Shown here piece after piece: positions 1 through 5,949 of a stretch of DNA of 7,437 bases. How positions within the stretch are numbered: position 1 is the stretch's first letter; every line of letters begins with the position of its first letter. The DNA comes from Cytophagales bacterium (GTDB lineage Bacteria; Bacteroidota; Bacteroidia; Cytophagales; UBA9547). The DNA is taken from positions 1-7,437 of the forward strand of contig DMUD01000161.1 in the NCBI GenBank assembly GCA_003476475.1. Direction: 5' to 3'. Made by a program: the position numbers and the translations under genes. The notes below the pieces were generated by a model, which worked only from the letters and a program-made list of their open reading frames with translations, had not been told where the DNA came from and did not search any database.

Positions 1-593
1 ATATAAGGTTTTTTAATGCCATATTTTTTTTTTACGGTTAATTTTTCTTCTTCAGTATGAGTGGTCAGGAACTGAGAATGGCATGCTTGGTAATGTACTT
101 TTATTTTTTCTTCTTTTACATGAAGAAATTCTATTATATCTTGTTTGGTTTGTTCGCTTGTGGCAATGATTAAATCGGTAGCTTGGCAAGCTTTTTTAGT
201 TTTAGCTAAATAAATATGACGGTCGAAATAAGTATAGAAGGAAGGATAACGTAGGAATAGTAAATCATGTATTGTGACAATTTTTTTTGTATTCTTGTTG
301 GTAGGAAAGAATGGAATTTCGTTTGAAAGTCCATGAAAAAGGTCGAGTTTGTCCCATGGGTATCCAAATGTGCGTTTCATTTCCCCTGCCAATCCTTTTC
401 CTAAGTTTATAGGATAAACACTGGGATTTGTTTCTAAACCAAGCATTTCGGGGTGTTTAGTCAAGCCTGGGGAATATAGTAAATAGTCGTTTTGTGGGAA
501 GAAATTTACTAACCCATTGATTACAAAACGTGAATAGTTTCCTAAACCTGTATTGTTCCAGTAAGCTCTTTTTGCATCAAAACCTATACGCAT
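1..593 (-). CDS. GT4-family (group 1) glycosyltransferase, N-terminal part, cut by left edge
   Basis: I translated 197 codons from an ATG at 593; the frame is open to the window edge, so the C-terminal part is missing. The visible part reads as the N-terminal Rossmann half of a GT-B glycosyltransferase of family GT4. It starts MRIGFDAKRA, followed by the acceptor-side glycine loop TGLGNYSR (residues 15-22). Next come LDLFHGLSNEIP (about 83-94), VTIHDLLFLRYP (about 106-117) and IIATSEQTKQDI (about 142-153), all typical landmarks of this family. Such enzymes move a sugar from a nucleotide-sugar donor to a glycan or lipid acceptor at the cytoplasmic face of the inner membrane, usually for exopolysaccharide, O-antigen or protein glycans. 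The donor-binding E-x7-E half lies outside the window, so donor and product cannot be told. A 10-A tract on the coding strand (24-33) encodes Lys-Lys-Lys near residue 189. It sits 98 bp downstream of pfkB on the same strand, and I see no clear promoter in that gap. Family call is firm, substrate unknown. Confidence 0.88.
   Translation of the reverse strand, partial: MRIGFDAKRAYWNNTGLGNYSRFVINGLVNFFPQNDYLLYSPGLTKHPEMLGLETNPSVYPINLGKGLAGEMKRTFGYPWDKLDLFHGLSNEIPFFPTNKNTKKIVTIHDLLFLRYPSFYTYFDRHIYLAKTKKACQATDLIIATSEQTKQDIIEFLHVKEEKIKVHYQACHSQFLTTHTEEEKLTVKKKYGIKKPY
24..33. repeat. 10-base poly-T/poly-A homopolymer tract inside the glycosyltransferase gene
   Basis: Ten consecutive T on the plus strand, hence ten A on the coding strand of the glycosyltransferase. 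It encodes the Lys run just before YGIKKPY. Runs of this length are prone to slippage during replication, transcription or sequencing. A one-base change would shift the frame and remove the donor-binding domain. Confidence 0.9.
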
Positions 594-691
594 TTAAAGA
601 AGAAGATTGCTGGGTTGAAATCGACTTTAATTTCTAGCAGAACAAATGAAACAAAAGGTGATATGAGTACGAGGTAAATAGCGACACAGAA

Positions 692-1624
692 TCAACCTAT
701 GATTTGCAGTAGTTTTTCTACGTCTTGTGCATTACACAAATCGGTACCCGGCCTCATTGTAGCTGCAGTACCACAGGCCACCCCAAATTTAAGAGCATCA
801 AACAAGGATTTTCCACGCGCCAAACTCAGTGTAATACCTGCGACCAAACTATCGCCAGCGCCTACAGTGCTGCGCTTGGGTACTTTGGGTGCTTGCACAT
901 GATATATGTTGTCTTTGTCTATTAGCATTGCTCCTTTTGAACCCAAAGACACGATGGCTACCTCGCAGAAACCTTTTTGGATGATTTCTTTGGCCAATTC
1001 TTTCACATCGGTAATGTTGGCTTTGTCGTGGCCAGTAAGTTCACATAGCTCACTGTAATTTGGTTTCAGTAGGTAAACACCCATGCCAGCAGCCGTTTTC
1101 AACGCTTCGCCTGAAGTGTCCAGAATTAGTTTTGCACCCATTTCTTTTGCCTTGGCGGCTACTTTGGCATAAAAATCATTGGGCATTCCAGGTAGTAGGC
1201 TACCGCTTGCCACGATGTAATCGGGTTTGGGGATGAGCACGTCTAATTCGGAAAGCACCCTTTGGTATTCCTCTTGGGATACTGGTTTTCCGGGCAGGTT
1301 GAATCTGTATTGGTTTTGGGTGGCACGGTCATCGACCATGATGTTTTCGCGAGTGTCATTTTTGGTAGTGACAATGACTTGCCTTACCCCTTCTTTTTCA
1401 ATTAATTCGGTTAATTTTTGACCAGTGGAGCCGCCGGCCATGTATATGGCGGTAGAATCGCCTCCTAGTTTTTTTATCGCTCTAGATACGTTAATCCCAC
1501 CCCCTCCTGGGTCAATTTTCGGTTCGCTGCAACGTAATTTTTTGTCAGGGATTAAACTGTCAACTTCAGTGGTTTTGTCCAATGCTGGGTTGATAGTGAT
1601 AGTGACGATGTGTTTTGAAATCAT
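692..1624 (-). CDS. pfkB: 6-phosphofructokinase of the PfkB (ribokinase) family
   Basis: Phosphorylates fructose 6-phosphate to fructose 1,6-bisphosphate with ATP in the cytoplasm, the committed step of glycolysis. From the ATG at 1624 the product is 310 residues, close to the roughly 309 of E. coli PfkB, and it matches my memory of that protein along its whole length. Seen landmarks are KLRCSEP (29-35), the glycine-rich PGGGGIN (39-45), AGGSTGQ (63-69), the sugar-phosphate arginine in DTREN (R92), KPNYSEL (187-193) and the ATP/anion-hole motif STVGAGDS (252-259), whose Asp258 is the expected catalytic base. A longer reading from TTG at 1663 adds 13 residues, but that TTG lies inside the -7 promoter box, so I reject it. 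LacC (tagatose 6-phosphate kinase) and FruK (1-phosphofructokinase) are close relatives; the KLRC and PGGGGIN stretches favour PfkB. It has its own promoter, so it need not be co-transcribed with the receptor gene upstream. Confidence 0.9.
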   Translation of the reverse strand: MISKHIVTITINPALDKTTEVDSLIPDKKLRCSEPKIDPGGGGINVSRAIKKLGGDSTAIYMAGGSTGQKLTELIEKEGVRQVIVTTKNDTRENIMVDDRATQNQYRFNLPGKPVSQEEYQRVLSELDVLIPKPDYIVASGSLLPGMPNDFYAKVAAKAKEMGAKLILDTSGEALKTAAGMGVYLLKPNYSELCELTGHDKANITDVKELAKEIIQKGFCEVAIVSLGSKGAMLIDKDNIYHVQAPKVPKRSTVGAGDSLVAGITLSLARGKSLFDALKFGVACGTAATMRPGTDLCNAQDVEKLLQIIG

Positions 1625-1660
1625 CCGATTTTTAGATCTAATTCGTTGGTAACGGCTCAG

Positions 1661-1689
1661 CAAAGGTAAGAGAATGTGGCAAAAGCAAA
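1661..1689 (-). promoter_or_regulatory. Bacteroidota-type promoter for pfkB
   Basis: Read on the minus strand, TTTG (1689-1686) is followed by 17 bases and then TACCTTTG (1668-1661). This matches the primary sigma-factor promoter described for Bacteroides and Flavobacterium (TTG, 17-23 bases, TAnnTTTG). It lies in the 89-bp gap before pfkB. Transcription would begin a few bases after 1661, giving a leader of about 30 bases to the ATG at 1624. No transcript data are available to me. Confidence 0.7.
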
Positions 1690-1713
1690 CATAAATAAAT
1701 ATAAAATCAATTG

Positions 1714-3828
1714 TTAAAATCGGAATCCCAATACTAGCATGTCGTCAAGCTGTTCCTGACCGCCCATCCAATTTTCGATGGTTTCATTTAGTAAATTCCT
1801 TTGTTCTTCCATGCCTAGTTGGCTGGAATTCACAATCAATTCTCTGAAACGGGGATACATAAACTTTTCTGTTCCATTTTTTCCACCTAATTGGTCGGCA
1901 TAGCCGTCAGAAAACAGGTAGATAGAATCGCCTTTTTGGAAAGACAGTTCTTGGTTCATAAATGTGGCTGTTTTGCCCCCTCTTTGAATCCCAATCGAAT
2001 TTCTGTCGGCTTTGTACACAGTTATTTGGTTTTCGCGAATATGGTATAGTGGGTTGTTTGCTCCTGCGTATTGAATGGTTTTTTTTGTCATGTCCAACAC
2101 ACACAAGGCAATGTCCATCCCTTCGCGAGAGAGTGCTCCCACCTCGTCTTGATGTAAAGATTTTATCACTTCTTTGTTCAATTGGGTCAAAATTTCGGCG
2201 GCGTTGTCGTTTGGTTTTTCCTTCATTATTTGATTTAGAAGGTTGTACCCAATCAGAGACATGAATGCACCAGCCACGCCATGGCCTGTACAGTCTACTG
2301 CGGCTACATAAATCTTGTTGTTTTTTACATGAAACCAATAAAAATCGCCACTTACTATGTCTTTTGGCCTGTACAAAATAAAAAATTGAGGCATAAACAT
2401 CTTCATGACATTCTCGCTCGGCAATATCGACTGTTGAATTACTTTTGATGTTTCGATGCTGTCGGTCACTTCTTTGTAGAGATCTGCAATTTTTTTGTTT
2501 TGCATTTCCATCTCTTCTTTTTGGCTAATGACTTCGGCGGTGCGTTCGGCAACTTTTTGTTCTAATTCACGATTCAAATTGTCTTTCAATTCCTCATTTT
2601 CGCGCAATTTGGCAATGATTTCCACTTGGGCTTGCTCTTTTTCGGCTTTCATTTTGCGTACTCTGTCGGCCAAGGCAAAAGAGAGGAACATCATTTGAAT
2701 GACAGTTCCAAAATTGAAGCTATACACTGTGAAAATGTTGTAAGGTAACGAAAAACCAAAAATACTATTTACCGTAAGGTTGGAAACCACAAAACCACCC
2801 AGTAAAAAGGTAATACCCACCGCAAAATACCAAGCTGGTTTGTAGCCTTTTTGCAATGCCAATATCACGGCGATATACATAAAAACCATGGGAGCAGCAT
2901 CGAAAAGAATCGTATTTTTTAAATTTGGAACAAGCGAAAATTCGGCAATGAAAATGAGAATTCGGAATAGGATGATGAATCGTAGAATTTTCGAAAAAGT
3001 AGGAGCGAGGCTACGTAAAGACAAAAAGCTTTCGGTGTATAAAAGCACCCACATGACCATCACAAAAAGAGTAATGGCGGCAGAATAGCCATTTACTTCC
3101 GGATAGTTCGACCAAAGATAATGAAAGCCTGTGCCATCTAAGGACATGCAATACAAGGCATTGGAAGTTATGTATAAAACATACCATAGGTAAGTTTTGT
3201 CGCGCGTGGTAATGAACAGGAATAAATTATAAATGGCCATCGACAAAATGAGGCCATAGAAAATACCTAAAAGATAATATTCGTTGAAAGAGTAAAAACT
3301 AAATCGCTCGAGGTTTCGAATCGCAGAGAGCATGAAATTCATGTGCTTGGATTCAATTCGGGCATAATAGGTGATTTCCTTCCCATAAAAGGGCGGCAGC
3401 ACAAACACGAAGTTTTTGTGCTGCATGGTTTTTTTGGAAAATGAGAGCGTGTTGCCCGCTACTATTTCTTTGTAACCTCCATTTCCGTCAGGGAAATACA
3501 AACGCAAATTTTCGATAGAAGAATCAAAAAATTCATGCAACCATTGCGTGCTTGAATCGGATACATTGCGCACACGGTACCTTACCCAGTAGGCAGAGGT
3601 GGTTTGGGTATTTCTTGGCAATTGTTTGTTGTTCTGAACAAACTTTTTGTGGCATTCAGATGATGTAACCGTTTCAATATTAAGGCTTTGCTCTTTGTCT
3701 TCCAAAATATCAATGTATTGATAGGAAGCGGTGTATTCGTTTTTTTCGTGCGAAAGTAATATGACCTTAGAACCAAAGGAGGGAGACAGAAAAAGCAATA
3801 CCAAAAATAGAGTTCCGAAATGTTTCAA
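1714..3828 (-). CDS. 7TMR-DISM sensor receptor with cytoplasmic SpoIIE/PP2C-type serine/threonine phosphatase
   Basis: A 704-residue inner-membrane receptor. A hydrophobic signal peptide (about 1-20) leads to a periplasmic domain of the 7TMR-DISMED2 kind (about 30-170). Seven membrane segments follow, near 184-206, 212-230, 245-267, 279-299, 304-325, 330-352 and 364-387. A charged coiled coil (about 388-460) precedes the linker SKVIQQSILP (461-470), and a SpoIIE/RsbU-type PP2C domain runs from about 480 to 704. Metal-binding acidic residues are visible in PKDIVSGDFYWF (D490, D495), VDCTGHGVAGAFMS (D512), SDGYAD (D641) and LDDMLV (D695, D696), so the enzyme looks intact. In this family the periplasmic domain is thought to bind carbohydrates or other small ligands, and SpoIIE phosphatases usually dephosphorylate STAS anti-anti-sigma proteins; both are inferences here, as no partner gene is present. 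The start is TTG: no in-frame ATG exists between the upstream gene and residue 135, and the signal peptide begins right at this TTG. Confidence 0.9.
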   Translation of the reverse strand: MKHFGTLFLVLLFLSPSFGSKVILLSHEKNEYTASYQYIDILEDKEQSLNIETVTSSECHKKFVQNNKQLPRNTQTTSAYWVRYRVRNVSDSSTQWLHEFFDSSIENLRLYFPDGNGGYKEIVAGNTLSFSKKTMQHKNFVFVLPPFYGKEITYYARIESKHMNFMLSAIRNLERFSFYSFNEYYLLGIFYGLILSMAIYNLFLFITTRDKTYLWYVLYITSNALYCMSLDGTGFHYLWSNYPEVNGYSAAITLFVMVMWVLLYTESFLSLRSLAPTFSKILRFIILFRILIFIAEFSLVPNLKNTILFDAAPMVFMYIAVILALQKGYKPAWYFAVGITFLLGGFVVSNLTVNSIFGFSLPYNIFTVYSFNFGTVIQMMFLSFALADRVRKMKAEKEQAQVEIIAKLRENEELKDNLNRELEQKVAERTAEVISQKEEMEMQNKKIADLYKEVTDSIETSKVIQQSILPSENVMKMFMPQFFILYRPKDIVSGDFYWFHVKNNKIYVAAVDCTGHGVAGAFMSLIGYNLLNQIMKEKPNDNAAEILTQLNKEVIKSLHQDEVGALSREGMDIALCVLDMTKKTIQYAGANNPLYHIRENQITVYKADRNSIGIQRGGKTATFMNQELSFQKGDSIYLFSDGYADQLGGKNGTEKFMYPRFRELIVNSSQLGMEEQRNLLNETIENWMGGQEQLDDMLVLGFRF

Positions 3829-3840
3829 TTCTTGTTGTTT

Positions 3841-3850
3841 AAAAAAAAAA
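3841..3850. repeat. 10-base poly-A/poly-T homopolymer tract in the leader of the receptor gene
   Basis: Ten A on the plus strand, so ten T (U in the transcript) on the coding strand, ending 13 bases before the TTG start codon at 3828. Length changes here would alter leader spacing rather than the reading frame. It is non-coding in the chosen gene model. Confidence 0.85.
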
Positions 3851-3889
3851 TAGAAGTAAAATGCCTTTTTTGGCTTTGACGCAACAATT

Positions 3890-3923
3890 CAAATATATCA
3901 TTTATTGCAATACATCGACTCAA
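3890..3923 (-). promoter_or_regulatory. Possible promoter for the 7TMR-DISM phosphatase gene
   Basis: On the minus strand TATATTTG (3897-3890) fits TAnnTTTG. A TTG at 3923-3921 lies 23 bases upstream, the far end of the known spacing range. It overlaps the last codons of the dehydrogenase gene and would give a leader of about 55 bases. AT-rich sequence makes a chance match quite possible, so read-through from the dehydrogenase gene, 69 bp upstream, is an equal alternative. Confidence 0.3.
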
Positions 3924-4902
3924 TCATTTCAACCACTTTAAGGCCTTCCATGGCATTGGTCGAAATGCTGCTTCTGCCTTGAAGTGTTTCCACCACGTTT
4001 TGTATTGACAAGAAATGGTGAGCATCGTTGCCTACATAAGTTCCATGAGAAAAATGTGCTTTTTTCAAATCTAAACAAGGGGCTGTGTAATGTTGAATGT
4101 GGCAATATTCGATTTTTTCCATGTATTGGCCGCCAATTTTTAGGCTGCCTTTTTCGGCAATGACCGTAATAGAGCTCTCCAAATTTTTGTCCCACACTGC
4201 AGTGCTAAAATTCAAAATGCCCATTCCGCCATTGGCAAAATGGAACTGAACCGAACCTGTGTCCTCGAAATGGGGCAAATAGGGGTGGTTGTAATTTTCA
4301 AAAGTGGAGTGGAAAGAATGCATTTCGCCAAAACACCAATAAAGCATGTCGACAAAGTGGCTGAATTGGGTAAACAACACGCCACCGTCTTTTTTCACGT
4401 CTCCTTTCCATTCGCTGCCCGAATAGTAGCGCTGGTCGCGGTTCCAGTAACAGTTGGTTTGCACAAGGTATATTTTGCCCAAAATCATTTCTTCCATCAA
4501 GGATTTCAGCCATAGTGCCGTGGCACTGTACCTGTTCTGCATCACCACAAAAACCGATTTGCCTTTTTTGAGCGACTTGTCGATGACTTTCTCGCATTCT
4601 GCCTTGGTCAGTCCCATTGGTTTTTCACACAACACGTGGCAGCCATGTTCCAATACTTCCAGGCTGTTTTTGGCATGTAGGAAGTTGGGAGTGCACACAT
4701 CCACCACGTCGGCATTGTTGCCTTTGGCAAAGAATGAATCCAAACTGTCGTATACCGGAATGCTGTTTTCGGCAGGTATTTGGTTTAAATTGCTTTCAAT
4801 GATGGCAATAAGTTCGGCGTTGGGGCAGTTTTTGATAAACTGAGCATGTTTTTTGCCTATTTGTCCAAACCCGAGCAGGGCAAATTGTATATTTTTGGCC
4901 AT
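3898..4902 (-). CDS. Gfo/Idh/MocA-family NAD(P)-dependent sugar oxidoreductase, WlbA/WbpB-like
   Basis: A 334-residue cytoplasmic dehydrogenase, full length for its family. The N-terminal Rossmann fold has the dinucleotide loop GFGQIGKKH (11-19) and VVDVCTPNFLH (66-76). The family signature CEKPMGLT (92-99) carries the conserved lysine K94. The C-terminal alpha/beta substrate domain includes WKGDVKKDGG (165-174) and FTQFSHFVDMLYW (177-189), with the probable catalytic His182 and Asp185. The W-x-G...DGG...Q-x-x-H-x-x-D-x-L-x-W pattern resembles the WlbA/WbpB group, which oxidises C3 of UDP-N-acetylglucosaminuronic acid on the way to diacetamido-uronic sugars of surface polysaccharides. That is inference: the partner aminotransferase and acetyltransferase (WlbC/WlbB type) are not in the window, and this superfamily covers many sugars. 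Start ATG at 4902 begins directly at the Rossmann strand. It is divergent from the small ORF at 4926, and I see no good promoter for it (TAAACTTG at 4926-4919 has one mismatch and no well-placed TTG). Confidence 0.85.
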   Translation of the reverse strand: MAKNIQFALLGFGQIGKKHAQFIKNCPNAELIAIIESNLNQIPAENSIPVYDSLDSFFAKGNNADVVDVCTPNFLHAKNSLEVLEHGCHVLCEKPMGLTKAECEKVIDKSLKKGKSVFVVMQNRYSATALWLKSLMEEMILGKIYLVQTNCYWNRDQRYYSGSEWKGDVKKDGGVLFTQFSHFVDMLYWCFGEMHSFHSTFENYNHPYLPHFEDTGSVQFHFANGGMGILNFSTAVWDKNLESSITVIAEKGSLKIGGQYMEKIEYCHIQHYTAPCLDLKKAHFSHGTYVGNDAHHFLSIQNVVETLQGRSSISTNAMEGLKVVEMIESMYCNK

Positions 4903-4925
4903 CTGTTTTGTTAAGTTGCAAGTTT

Positions 4926-5039
4926 ATGAACAAATTCATCCAATTCTATAAAAAATGGCAAGAATACATCTCGGTCGATGCGTGGATGTACTTGACTATG
5001 TTTGTCTTGTTGCTATTTCTATTCCTTCTTTTTTGGTAA
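4926..5039 (+). CDS. Small ORF, 37 residues, probable single-pass membrane peptide
   Basis: An ATG-to-TAA frame in the region between the divergent dehydrogenase and CHAD genes, too short for usual ORF cut-offs. The first half is polar and aromatic (MNKFIQFYKKWQEYISVDAW, 1-20), and the rest is an almost unbroken hydrophobic stretch rich in Leu, Phe and Val (about 20-37) ending at a Trp just before the stop. This is the layout of a small inner-membrane protein with its N-terminus probably in the cytoplasm. I do not recognise a named family. The hydrophobic run ending exactly at the stop, and the Lys/Trp/Tyr pattern before it, look like real protein rather than random AT-rich sequence. There is no Shine-Dalgarno site, normal for Bacteroidota. 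TATTTTTG at 4890-4897 might be a -7 box but lacks a well-placed TTG. It ends 69 bp before the CHAD gene on the same strand, so the two may be co-transcribed. Confidence 0.55.
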   Translation: MNKFIQFYKKWQEYISVDAWMYLTMFVLLLFLFLLFW

Positions 5040-5108
5040 AGCCATTTTTTCTTGGTTGTCAATTGTGTAAATTATACTGGGCAAAGCCCTGCACAATAAT
5101 GCCAAAAC

Positions 5109-5888
5109 ATGAACAGAACTCGTAAGTATTTAAAGCGCATACAAGGCAAAATATTCAAACTGCTAAAAACACCTTCTAAATCCTACACCAAAGAGACCTT
5201 CCACGAATTGCGCGTAGAAATTAAAAAATGGGAAGCCCTTTGTCATTTGCTTGCTTTCCTTACCCCAAAATTTAATCGCAAAAAAACAATAAAGCCTATT
5301 GCCGGCCTATTTAAACAGGCTGGTAAAGTGCGCGAAATACAAATTGAACTTGATTTGCTTCAAGATTTTTTTCCTTTACGGTTAGAACGCTACCAAAAAA
5401 AACAGTTGAAAAAACTCAATAAACAAGAGAAGAAATTTGCCCGTTTGATTTCCCAAAAGAAACTGCTTTCGGATATTAAAGATGCGATAAAATATATTAA
5501 AAAATTATTATATATAGTTCGAAAAAGGGGCATGGTAAAATATACTCTGACACAGAAGAAAAAGGTAAAAAAACTGATAGACAAACCCGTTTTGAATCCT
5601 GCTCGAATTCATTTTTTACGAAAGCGATTGAAAAGATGGGAATATAACAATAAAATTTTATTAAAAGTGGATAGGCAAAGTGCGGTTTTCTGTGTCCCAA
5701 CTGAAATTTTGGGAACCTGGCACGATGGGCAAGTTGTGGAGGACTGTTTGCAAAAGGTTTTAGATGCCCAAAATACGAGTTCTGTCGAAAGGACCGAATT
5801 GACGAATGTTTTGGCTCAGTTAAACATTCAAAACCAAGAGTTGCTTGAAAAAGTAAAAGTGGAAATTGCAAACTGTAAATTTACGTAG
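5109..5888 (+). CDS. CHAD-domain protein, stand-alone, highly basic
   Basis: A 259-residue, mostly helical protein with the two-halved CHAD layout (conserved histidine alpha-helical domain). The first half shows FHELRVEIKKWEAL (31-44), corresponding to the usual H-x-L-R-V...R motif, and KVREIQIELDLL (73-84) in place of the common RDLDVL. The second half shows RIHFLRKRLKRWEY (166-179) and LGTWHDGQVVEDCL (201-214), matching the common LG-x-x-xD-x-x-x-x-x-x-L segment. Conserved histidines are H32 and H168. By my count it has 61 Lys+Arg against 25 Asp+Glu, a strong positive charge. CHAD domains bind phosphate-rich polyanions and several localise to polyphosphate granules; that role is likely but not proven here. 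No CYTH domain is fused or adjacent, unlike many CHAD proteins. Its first two-thirds are more AT- and Lys-rich than flanking genes. ATG at 5109 is the natural start, with no Shine-Dalgarno. A terminator hairpin follows the stop at once. Confidence 0.82.
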   Translation: MNRTRKYLKRIQGKIFKLLKTPSKSYTKETFHELRVEIKKWEALCHLLAFLTPKFNRKKTIKPIAGLFKQAGKVREIQIELDLLQDFFPLRLERYQKKQLKKLNKQEKKFARLISQKKLLSDIKDAIKYIKKLLYIVRKRGMVKYTLTQKKKVKKLIDKPVLNPARIHFLRKRLKRWEYNNKILLKVDRQSAVFCVPTEILGTWHDGQVVEDCLQKVLDAQNTSSVERTELTNVLAQLNIQNQELLEKVKVEIANCKFT

Positions 5889-5910
5889 CATGTGTGCCCA
5901 CATGTTTTTG
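5887..5910 (+). terminator. Rho-independent terminator after the CHAD gene
   Basis: CATGTG (5889-5894) pairs perfectly with CACATG (5899-5904) around a four-base TGCC loop; G5888-T5905 wobble and A5887-T5906 can extend the stem to eight pairs. The arm is followed by a T run (5905-5909). The structure begins within the CHAD stop codon, a common place for an intrinsic terminator. The stem is only moderately GC-rich, so efficiency may be partial. Confidence 0.55.
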
Positions 5911-5934
5911 TGCAATATTTCTTCTTTAAATTTG
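5907..5934 (+). promoter_or_regulatory. Candidate Bacteroidota-type promoter for ttcA
   Basis: TTTG at 5907-5910 is followed, after 16 bases, by TAAATTTG (5927-5934), a full match to TAnnTTTG. Spacing is one base short of the reported 17-23 range. The upstream element overlaps the T run of the preceding terminator, so one unit would end and the next begin within about 50 bases. The leader to the TTG start at 5950 would be only about 10 bases. Confidence 0.45.
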
Positions 5935-5949
5935 TGCTAAAATTACACT

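Noticed and set aside
594..691. Regulatory element between pfkB and the glycosyltransferase
   Set aside because: Only one-mismatch promoter-like words such as CAAATGAA on the plus strand; no hairpin with a T run or operator-like repeat that I could support.
1625..1663. N-terminal extension of pfkB starting at TTG 1663
   Set aside because: The TTG lies within the predicted -7 promoter box, and the extra 13 residues exceed the normal family length.
3863..3874. GCC-T6-GGC inverted repeat followed on the minus strand by T-rich sequence, as a terminator after the dehydrogenase
   Set aside because: Only three GC pairs, with a bulge needed to extend the stem; too weak to call.
4890..4897. TATTTTTG as a -7 box for the small ORF
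   Set aside because: No TTG lies 17-23 bases upstream; the nearest is 26 bases away. AT-rich context makes the match weak.
5056..5078. TTGTCA and TATACT as a sigma70-type promoter for the CHAD gene
   Set aside because: Spacing is only 11 bases, and this promoter type is not the main one in Bacteroidota.
5079..5089. GGGC-AAA-GCCC hairpin ahead of the CHAD gene
   Set aside because: Only four pairs with a three-base loop and no T run; flanking bases do not pair, so it is neither a convincing terminator nor a riboswitch.
5497..5871. Long antisense frame opposite the CHAD gene, and similar long frames opposite or within the receptor, dehydrogenase and ttcA genes
   Set aside because: They overlap genes with clear family motifs, and their translations show no recognisable domain; they are by-products of codon use in the true frames.
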